DNA from: Methylococcaceae bacterium
GTDB taxonomy: Bacteria > Pseudomonadota > Gammaproteobacteria > Methylococcales > Methylococcaceae
Direction: 5' to 3'
NCBI GenBank assembly: GCA_028678445.1
Contig: JAJRDJ010000485.1
Span: 1-5,042, forward strand
Length of the DNA stretch: 5,042 nt
In this document: positions 1 to 5,042 of the stretch, piece by piece
Layout: each line of letters opens with the position of its first letter
Position numbering within the stretch: the stretch's first letter is position 1
Position numbers and translations under genes: made by a program
Notes under the pieces: generated by a model
The model's input: only the letters and a program-made list of their open reading frames with translations
Database searches by the model: none
Told to the model about the DNA's origin: nothing

Positions 1-1
1 C

Positions 2-283
2 CTCGTCGACCCACACGGTCATTTCCTGCTTCCCGAGATTCCCTTGCCGCCCGCGCGCGCCGATCAACCGGGTTCCGGCTGGAACGACCATATGCTGATG
101 ATAGCGGACTGCGTACCGGGGTTTTACGGGCCGACACACCCCGAAACGCTCATGCATGATATCGTGGCGGCGACGCACTATCTGTCCGATCGGCGGCCTG
201 AACTCTATGGCGAACTTACGGCTGTCTCGTATATTGATGCCGCGACGGGCAAAACCCGCAGTTACCCCACGCAACCTGAATAA
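2..283 (+). CDS. C-terminal part of an unrecognised protein, 5'-truncated by the window edge
   Basis: The reading frame is open from the first complete codon of the window (position 2) to a TAA stop at 281-283, giving 93 residues with no start that must be real; the true start lies upstream of the window. A TTG at 44 could serve as a start but there is no reason to prefer it, because the frame runs on to the edge. The visible piece is soluble-looking, with no membrane segment. It has a segment rich in Pro and His (LLPEIPLPP, then WNDHMLMIADCVPGF) followed by a probable helix (HPETLMHDIVAATHYLSD) and an end rich in polar residues. I do not recognise the family and assign no function. It ends 32 bp before the glutamate decarboxylase start on the same strand, so the two are probably co-transcribed and may be functionally linked (inference). 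Confidence 0.7.
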   Translation, partial: LVDPHGHFLLPEIPLPPARADQPGSGWNDHMLMIADCVPGFYGPTHPETLMHDIVAATHYLSDRRPELYGELTAVSYIDAATGKTRSYPTQPE

Positions 284-315
284 CCTCATCCTAACGCTCA
301 ACCAGGCAATTCCTT

Positions 316-1710
316 ATGCACAAGGTCAATCAGCGACTCGGGGTTACCGATGCCCTGTATGCCAGCCGCCATATGCTCGAGCACGCGCCGTCTGCGGGGC
401 TTCCTGAAACGGGCATGGAGGCGAGGACGGCCCAACGTCTCATCCTCGACGAACTCAACCTCAACGGCAACCCAAGCCTCAACACCGCCAGCTTTGTCAC
501 GCCATGGATGGAGCCCGAGGCCGATGAGCTAATGCTGAAAACCAGCAGCATCAACTTCATCGACTTCCACGAGTACCCGGTCACGCAGGCGATCCATCAA
601 CGCGTCATCAACATGATGGCGGATATCCTCCATGCGCCGGGCACCCATGGCGCGGAGCAGAACCATCCCGCCGTCGGTACGTCGACCATCGGTTCATCGG
701 AAGCCATCATGCTGGCGCTACTGGCCCACAAATGGACGTGGCGCAAGCAGCGTCAGGAGCAGGGGCTCGACAGCCATAAGCCCAACCTGATTTTTGGCGG
801 CGATGTTCATTCCTGCTGGGAAAAATTCGCGCGCTACTTCGACGTGGAGGCCCGCGTTATTCCCTTGAAGGTCGGCAACTATACGATCGGGCCCGAGGAT
901 GTCGAGCCTCTCATCGATGAGAATACCATCGCGGTCGGCGTCGTCATCGGCACGACTTTCACCGGCCAGAACGATGACTTTGCCGGGATCAATGAACTGC
1001 TGATCAGGATCAAGGCCGAGCATGGCCTCGACATACCGATCCACATCGACGGTGCCTCGGGTGGATTCGTGATGGCATTCACGCACCCACAGGTCGCTTG
1101 GGATTTCCGGTTGGAACAGGTTCGCTCGATCAATGTCAGCAACCACAAGTACGGGCTCGTCTATCCCGGCATGGGTTCGGTGATCTTCCGGGACGCCTCC
1201 TGCATTCCGGAGGAGTTGGTCTTCAACATCAACTACCTGGGTGGGGAGATGCTGAACTACAGTCTCAACTTCTCGAAGCCCGCCTCACAAGTGGTCCTCC
1301 AGTACTACAACTTCATCCGCTTTGGACGGGTTGGTTATACTCGGATCATGACCAGCATCATGCGCAACGCCCGCTATCTCGAGGAGCGGTTGCTGGCGCT
1401 TGATCGCTTCGAACTCCTGACCGACACCGCCTATCTGCCGGTGGTCGTGCTAAAACTCAAGGACGGTTGCGCCTTCACCGTCTACCAACTCTGCGAGGTC
1501 CTCCACGAACGGGGCTGGGCGGTCCCCGCCTATTCGCTTCCCCCCGCGGCCGAATCCATTGCCGTCATGCGGGTGGTTGTCAAGGAGAACTTTTCCCGGG
1601 ACATGGCGGACATGTTCGCCATCAATGTCGAGAATGCCTTGGCGAGGCTGGATGAAGACCAGCCCCGGCGCCGCGATCAGCCCGCGAAGCTTGAGCACCC
1701 GTTTTGCTGA
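316..1710 (+). CDS. gadB: Glutamate decarboxylase, PLP-dependent (GadA/GadB type)
   Basis: This cytoplasmic enzyme removes the alpha-carboxyl of L-glutamate, giving GABA and CO2 and consuming a proton. In enteric bacteria it drives acid resistance together with a glutamate/GABA antiporter. The 464-residue product aligns over its full length with E. coli GadB (466 residues). Visible landmarks are Thr62 in FVTPW, EYP at 86-88, the cofactor-phosphate motif TIGSSEA at 124-130, HIDGASGG at 243-250 with Asp245 contacting the pyridine nitrogen, and the Schiff-base lysine Lys278 in SNHKYG. FNINYLGG at 303-310 and NFSKPASQV at 318-326 also match the family. The C-terminus is EHPFC; its His461 lies near the position of E. 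coli His465, which blocks the active site at neutral pH. The ATG at 316 matches the family N-terminus; only a weak AGG (304-306) precedes it. No antiporter gene (gadC) is in the window. A hairpin terminator follows the stop by 22 bp. Confidence 0.96.
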   Translation: MHKVNQRLGVTDALYASRHMLEHAPSAGLPETGMEARTAQRLILDELNLNGNPSLNTASFVTPWMEPEADELMLKTSSINFIDFHEYPVTQAIHQRVINMMADILHAPGTHGAEQNHPAVGTSTIGSSEAIMLALLAHKWTWRKQRQEQGLDSHKPNLIFGGDVHSCWEKFARYFDVEARVIPLKVGNYTIGPEDVEPLIDENTIAVGVVIGTTFTGQNDDFAGINELLIRIKAEHGLDIPIHIDGASGGFVMAFTHPQVAWDFRLEQVRSINVSNHKYGLVYPGMGSVIFRDASCIPEELVFNINYLGGEMLNYSLNFSKPASQVVLQYYNFIRFGRVGYTRIMTSIMRNARYLEERLLALDRFELLTDTAYLPVVVLKLKDGCAFTVYQLCEVLHERGWAVPAYSLPPAAESIAVMRVVVKENFSRDMADMFAINVENALARLDEDQPRRRDQPAKLEHPFC

Positions 1711-1732
1711 ACCGGCGCGACCCTTGCCTGCT

Positions 1733-1758
1733 GGGCGCTTCGGCGCCCGTTTCTTTGT
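1733..1758 (+). terminator. Rho-independent terminator of the gad operon
   Basis: A perfect 6-bp stem GGGCGC (1733-1738) / GCGCCC (1743-1748) closes a TTCG tetraloop, the very stable C(UUCG)G form. A T-rich tail, GTTTCTTTGT, follows directly. It begins 22 bp after the decarboxylase stop codon. The tail is T-rich only on the plus strand; read from the minus strand the hairpin is followed by no T-run, so it should stop only the rightward transcript. Confidence 0.85.
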
Positions 1759-1781
1759 CTGTCCCCTTGTAGCCATATAAT
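1755..1781 (+). promoter_or_regulatory. Possible sigma-70 promoter, rightward
   Basis: A perfect -10 hexamer TATAAT lies at 1776-1781 in an otherwise GC-rich region. A partial -35, TTGTCT (1755-1760, four of six matches to TTGACA), sits 15 bp upstream, shorter than the ideal 17. The -35 overlaps the tail of the gad terminator. A transcript would run antisense to the transposase remnant and then to the glcF-like gene; no plus-strand gene that I accept follows. It may be a relic of an insertion-sequence end or chance. Pattern match only. Confidence 0.25.
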
Positions 1782-1831
1782 TTGGATGCCAGAATTGGTT
1801 TCAGGTACTGCCGGCCCGTGTCAGCGGGGAT

Positions 1832-2096
1832 TCAGGCGGCATAAGCCTGCGGTTGCCGGCGTAGGCGACTCCGCGCCATGGCGCGCGGTTGGTTCAGTAG
1901 CGCCCGCGGCTTGGGCCGGCGTTTGATTGCGCGCGGCTCACACCGACCGGGGCGATCTCCGACCCGTGGGTTGGCCAACCGCGCCAGCAGGGCTTGGATC
2001 ACGCTGCCACTGAGCTCACCCAACCACAACAAAGCCCCTTGGGCGAGCAGGATCTGCAACGCTCCCTTGAAACTGAGAGTGCGTGGCGCCACCGAC
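1832..2096 (-). pseudogene. IS4-type transposase remnant, C-terminal part only
   Basis: The minus-strand frame encodes about 87 residues that resemble the extreme C-terminus of IS4-family DDE transposases. The signs are APRTLSFKGALQ near the start, a hydrophobic helix-rich middle, then RVGDRPGRCEPRAIKRRPKP followed by a basic tail ending in a TGA at 1832-1834. Full-length family members are several hundred residues, so the N-terminus and the catalytic DDE core are missing; a GTG at 2090-2092 can be read as a start but is not a genuine gene start. The family-like sequence begins at about the SVAPR residues (2080-2095). Just upstream, the same frame enters antisense translation of the glcF-like gene and the resemblance ends, which places the break at roughly 2090-2100. 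The native transposase end seems kept, so the missing side is the 5' part. I identify the family from remembered motif patterns, not from a search. Non-functional as transposase. Confidence 0.72.
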
Positions 2097-3335
2097 TTAA
2101 CCGGGCAGTTGCCGCGCCAGCAAGGCGACCGGGTGCAGCACTTCGATATGCGCGAGGCCGCGCCGTTTCAGGCCGGCTCGGAGATGCATGGCGCAGCCGG
2201 GATTGGAAGTGAGCAACGACGTGGGTTGGATTTCGGCTATCCGGTCCAGCACATCGTCGCGCAAGGTGGCGGCCATGTCGGGATGATCCACCATGTAGCT
2301 GCCGGCCGCGCCGCAGCAGCGGGTCTCGGCCGGGAGCGTGACGACTTTCAGGCCGGGGATGTAGTTGAGGAGGGTCGCGGCATGGCGGTCCGCGCGGAGT
2401 ACATTTTTCAGGCTGCAGGGTGAATGCAGGCAAACCGTCCGGGGCAGCGGTTCCAGTTGCAGGTCCCCTGGCCATTCCTGTTCGGCCAGAAACTGGCTGA
2501 TATCTCGGAAGCGTTCGCTAAACCGGCTGGAGGCCTCCGACGGGGCGGTCTGGTCATATTCGCGGAGCATGACGCCGCACCCACTGGCGAAACTGACGAT
2601 GGCCTGGCTTTTCGGATTTTCGAAGGCCTGGAGGTTTTGCCGGATCCGTTCGGCGGCGGACGCTGATTCGCCAGCATGCTGATGCAAGGCGCCGCAGCAG
2701 GTTTGCCGTTCCGGGATATCGACACGGAAACCCAAGCCGTTCATCAGCCGGATGGCCGCATGCACGGTGTCCCGGTCCGCGAGATCAGCAGTACAACCCT
2801 GAAAGAGCGACACGACCCCCTTTTCTGCTGCAAGACCGGACGGATAACTGCCGGGGGTGGGCAGCGGTCTGGCCGAGGAGGGCGGCAAGCCGTCGGTCAG
2901 GTTCCCGGCACCCGTGAGGCCGGCGAGGGATTTTGTGGCCCCGGCCAGCGACCCGGACAGCAGACGTCCGGCGAGCGGAGCCAGGGTGCGACCGGTCAGC
3001 ACGCCGCGCATCGCCGATTTTTTCAAGCGCAAGCTCAGGGGCTGCGAACGGGGCTGCTCGTGTGTGGCTGAACGGAAGCGGTCGACAATCTGCCCATAGG
3101 GCACATAGGCCGGGCAGACGGACTCGCAGGCGCGGCACAGGAGGCAATTGTCTACATGGCCGGTCAGCTTGGGGCTCGCGGTCAGCTCGTCCCGCGCCCA
3201 GCCCTGTATCAGCGACAGGCGGCCGCGCGGGGATTCGTTTTCATTCTGGGTTTTCAGGTAAGTCGGGCAATGCGGGAGGCACAGGCCGCACTTCACACAG
3301 ATATCCGTCTGGGCAGCGAGCAGGGAATCGCTCAC
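2097..3335 (-). CDS. glcF: GlcF-type iron-sulfur subunit (glycolate oxidase / 2-hydroxyacid dehydrogenase)
   Basis: The 412-residue product has the GlcF layout: two 4Fe-4S motifs then two CCG (cysteine-rich) domains. Cluster one is C13, C16, C19, C23 (CVKCGLCLPHC) and cluster two is C64, C67, C70, C74 (CLLCRACESVC). A Gly/Ser/Pro-rich linker spans about 125-170. The first CCG domain has C181, C213-C214-G215 and C253; the second has C307, C340-C341-G342 and C381. All expected cysteines are present, so the protein looks functional. GlcF passes electrons from the FAD subunits GlcD/GlcE to the membrane quinone pool during glycolate oxidation; LutA- or GlpC-like proteins share parts of this fold, so the substrate is uncertain. 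The start is a GTG at 3333-3335; an in-frame TAG at 3360-3362 leaves little room upstream, and no clear ribosome binding site is seen. It follows purH by 52 bp on the same strand, with no glcD or glcE in the window. Confidence 0.88.
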   Translation of the reverse strand: MSDSLLAAQTDICVKCGLCLPHCPTYLKTQNENESPRGRLSLIQGWARDELTASPKLTGHVDNCLLCRACESVCPAYVPYGQIVDRFRSATHEQPRSQPLSLRLKKSAMRGVLTGRTLAPLAGRLLSGSLAGATKSLAGLTGAGNLTDGLPPSSARPLPTPGSYPSGLAAEKGVVSLFQGCTADLADRDTVHAAIRLMNGLGFRVDIPERQTCCGALHQHAGESASAAERIRQNLQAFENPKSQAIVSFASGCGVMLREYDQTAPSEASSRFSERFRDISQFLAEQEWPGDLQLEPLPRTVCLHSPCSLKNVLRADRHAATLLNYIPGLKVVTLPAETRCCGAAGSYMVDHPDMAATLRDDVLDRIAEIQPTSLLTSNPGCAMHLRAGLKRRGLAHIEVLHPVALLARQLPG

Positions 3336-3387
3336 AAGGGTCTGCCGCAGAGTAGCGGACTATGGGATATGCCGATCAACATCAGGT

Positions 3388-4950
3388 TCAATGCCGGAAA
3401 TGGCGCATGCCGGTGAAGACCATGGCCATGCCATGTGCATCGGCGGCGGCGATGACTTCCACGTCCCGCATGGAGCCGCCCGGCTGTATCAGCGCCGTGA
3501 CTCCGGCTTCCGCCGCTGAATCGACGCCGTCGCGGAACGGGAAGAACGCATCGGACGCTACCACGGAGCCGGCCACGGCCAGCCCCGCATCCTGCGCCTT
3601 GATGGCGGCGATGCGTGCGGAATAGACGCGGCTCATTTGCCCGGCGCCTACCCCGATGGTCTGGCGGTCCTTCGCGTAGATGATGGCATTGGATTTAACG
3701 AATTTGGCAACATTCCAGGCGAATAGCAGATCGGTAATTTCCGCCTCGGTCGGAGTTCGCTGCGTCACCACCTTCAGGTCGGCACGCTGGATGTGGCCAT
3801 TGTCGCGATCCTGTACCAGCAGACCGCCGGTGACGCGCTTGAAATCCCACCCGGCACTCGGTGTGGCGGGCCACGACCCGGTTTCGAGTACGCGGATGTT
3901 GGGTTTACCGGCCAGGATGAGCAGGGCCGCCGGGTCGATCACGGGCGCCAGGATGACCTCGACGAACTGGCGCTCGACGATAGTTTTGGCCGTTGCCGAG
4001 TCTAGCGGTCCGTTCACGGCAATGATGCCGCCAAAGGCCGAGGTCGGATCGGTGGCATAGGCGCGGTCATAGGCTGCGGTCAGGGTGCTGCCGAGGGCGA
4101 CGCCGCAGGGGTTGGCATGCTTCACGATCACGCAGGCGGGTTCGGACCCGAAGACCTTCACGCATTCCAGCGCGGCATCGGCATCGGCTATGTTGTTAAA
4201 CGACAGCTCCTTGCCCTGAAGCTGTCGCGCCGTGGCGATACAGCCCCGAGGGGCATCGGGCTCGACATAAAAGGCACCCTGCTGATGCGGATTCTCGCCA
4301 TAGCGCATGCCCTGGGCATGCTTGAAGCGCAATACCAGCGGATCGGGAAACGGTTCGCTCCCCTCGATGTTGCCCAGATATCCGGCAATGGCCGCGTCGT
4401 AGGCGGCGGTGTGGCGGAAACTTTTGATCGCCAGGCGGAAGCGGGTAGCTTCGGATAGCCCGCCACCGGCGCTCTGCATTTCGGCAAGAATTGCTGCGTA
4501 ATCGGCGGGATCGACCACGACGCCGACCGCGTCGTGATTTTTGGCGGCGGCGCGAATCATGGCGGGTCCGCCGATATCGATGTTCTCGATGGCGTCTTCC
4601 AGAGCGCAGCCGGGCTTGGCGACCGTGGCCTCGAATGGATAAAGATTGACCACGACCAGATCGATGTCACCGATGCCGTGTTCCCGCATGACGGCTTCAT
4701 CGGTGCCGCGACGGCCCAGGATGCCGCCATGGATTTTGGGGTGCAGGGTCTTGATGCGGCCGCCCATCATTTCGGGGAAACCCGTGTAGGCCGACACCTC
4801 GATGGCGGGGATGCCGTTCTCCGTCAATGCCCGATAGGTACCGCCCGAGGAGAGAAGTTCTATCCCGAAGCCGGTAAGGCCCCGGCAGAATTCGGCTAGG
4901 CCGGTCTTGTCGGACACGCTAATGAGGGCTCGGGCGACGCGTTTATTCAT
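3388..4950 (-). CDS. purH: Bifunctional AICAR formyltransferase / IMP cyclohydrolase
   Basis: PurH catalyses the last two steps of de novo purine synthesis in the cytoplasm: 10-formyl-THF-dependent formylation of AICAR, then ring closure to IMP. The 520-residue length is normal for bacteria. The N-terminal MGS-like cyclohydrolase domain (about 1-195) shows SVSDKTG (11-17), SSGGTYR (34-40), GGRIKTLHPK with Arg65 and Lys67, NLYPF with Tyr104, and DIGGPAMIRAAAKN with Asp125 and Lys137. The transformylase domain (about 200-520) shows RYGENPHQ (216-223), KHANPCG with the catalytic Lys277-His278 pair, AWNVAKFVKSNAI (411-423), GAGQMSR (436-441), SDAFFPF (466-472) and a GMRHFRH end. The ATG at 4948-4950 gives the standard N-terminus. 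The sequence before it is AT-rich with no convincing Shine-Dalgarno site. It lies 22 bp after fis, a common gammaproteobacterial arrangement, and translation may depend partly on ribosomes finishing fis (inference). Confidence 0.98.
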   Translation of the reverse strand: MNKRVARALISVSDKTGLAEFCRGLTGFGIELLSSGGTYRALTENGIPAIEVSAYTGFPEMMGGRIKTLHPKIHGGILGRRGTDEAVMREHGIGDIDLVVVNLYPFEATVAKPGCALEDAIENIDIGGPAMIRAAAKNHDAVGVVVDPADYAAILAEMQSAGGGLSEATRFRLAIKSFRHTAAYDAAIAGYLGNIEGSEPFPDPLVLRFKHAQGMRYGENPHQQGAFYVEPDAPRGCIATARQLQGKELSFNNIADADAALECVKVFGSEPACVIVKHANPCGVALGSTLTAAYDRAYATDPTSAFGGIIAVNGPLDSATAKTIVERQFVEVILAPVIDPAALLILAGKPNIRVLETGSWPATPSAGWDFKRVTGGLLVQDRDNGHIQRADLKVVTQRTPTEAEITDLLFAWNVAKFVKSNAIIYAKDRQTIGVGAGQMSRVYSARIAAIKAQDAGLAVAGSVVASDAFFPFRDGVDSAAEAGVTALIQPGGSMRDVEVIAAADAHGMAMVFTGMRHFRH

Positions 4951-4972
4951 AATTAAATCGCAAGGTGAAGAC

Positions 4973-5042
4973 TTAGCTGATGCCGTACTGGGTCATTTTC
5001 TTGCGCAGGGTGCTGCGGCTGAGGCCCAGTATCTGTGCGGCC
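4973..5042 (-). CDS. fis: DNA-binding protein Fis, C-terminal end only (5' part outside the window)
   Basis: The minus-strand frame entering from the right edge encodes 22 residues and a TAA stop at 4973-4975. They read ILGLSRSTLRKKMTQYGIS at the end, matching the helix-turn-helix terminus of Fis (E. coli ends in GINRGTLRKKLKKYGMN). Fis is a small homodimeric nucleoid protein that bends DNA and modulates rRNA, recombination and growth-phase genes. The stop lies 22 bp before the purH start on the same strand. Other Fis-type HTH proteins, such as the end of an NtrC-type regulator, share this motif, but the fis-purH order favours Fis itself. Confidence 0.88.
   Translation of the reverse strand, partial: AAQILGLSRSTLRKKMTQYGIS

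Noticed and set aside
718..1146. 142-residue minus-strand frame inside the decarboxylase gene
   Set aside because: It is opposite the conserved catalytic region of glutamate decarboxylase and resembles no family; it is a shadow of the real codons.
2083..2092. GTGGCGCCAC palindrome as a glcF terminator
   Set aside because: A perfect palindrome with no loop and no following T-run on the minus strand does not fit intrinsic termination; it is kept only as a note on the transposase junction.
1878..2423. 181-residue plus-strand open frame across the transposase remnant and the end of glcF
   Set aside because: It lies antisense to a clear iron-sulfur protein and to the transposase-like frame, has an Arg/Gly/Ala-rich low-complexity composition expected from GC-rich antisense DNA, and shows no recognisable motif.
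1999..2475. 158-residue minus-strand frame overlapping the end of glcF
   Set aside because: It is out of frame with the real gene, very rich in Arg, Pro and His, and crosses the transposase junction without any motif. I considered a frameshifted glcF, but the annotated frame carries all cysteines to a natural end.
3340..3360. Short hairpin CCGC/GCGG (3345-3348 and 3355-3358) in the purH-glcF gap
   Set aside because: The 4-bp stem is weak and has no T-run on either strand, so it is neither a credible terminator nor a supported regulator.
4534..4899. 121-residue plus-strand frame opposite the purH N-terminus
   Set aside because: It is the antisense of conserved cyclohydrolase codons and has no independent support.

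Overview
The window looks like a GC-rich gammaproteobacterial chromosome segment. The best taxonomic clue is the pair fis (only its 3' end is present) followed 22 bp later by purH on the minus strand, a gene order typical of Gammaproteobacteria. A glutamate decarboxylase gene could hint at an acid-exposed lifestyle, but the sequence gives no species-level identification.

Plus strand, left part: the end of an unrecognised soluble protein (2..283), then after 32 bp a full-length PLP-dependent glutamate decarboxylase (316..1710). The close spacing suggests co-transcription. A GC-rich hairpin with a UUCG loop and a T-rich tail (about 1733..1758) ends this unit.

Middle, 1711..2096: 386 bp with no intact gene. 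It holds the gad terminator, a perfect TATAAT box with a weak -35 (inferred promoter, plus strand), and on the minus strand the C-terminal part of an IS4-type transposase (1832 to about 2096). The transposase similarity stops almost exactly where the next gene's stop codon lies, so an insertion-sequence remnant appears to have been left at the 3' end of the minus-strand operon.

Minus strand, right part, read right to left: the last 22 codons of fis (4973..5042), purH (3388..4950, complete), and a GlcF-type iron-sulfur protein (2097..3335, complete, GTG start). All three point the same way with gaps of 22 and 52 bp. Fis is a nucleoid DNA-bending protein and PurH catalyses the last two steps of IMP synthesis. 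The GlcF-like protein would carry electrons for a flavin-dependent 2-hydroxyacid (glycolate or lactate) dehydrogenase, but no flavoprotein partner is in the window. In many relatives purD follows purH, so the GlcF-like gene is the unexpected member here.

The two operons converge on the transposon scar. I found no CRISPR array, RNA gene or clear new system. The items most worth a second look are the purH-glcF linkage, the insertion-sequence scar at the end of glcF, and the unidentified gene upstream of gad.
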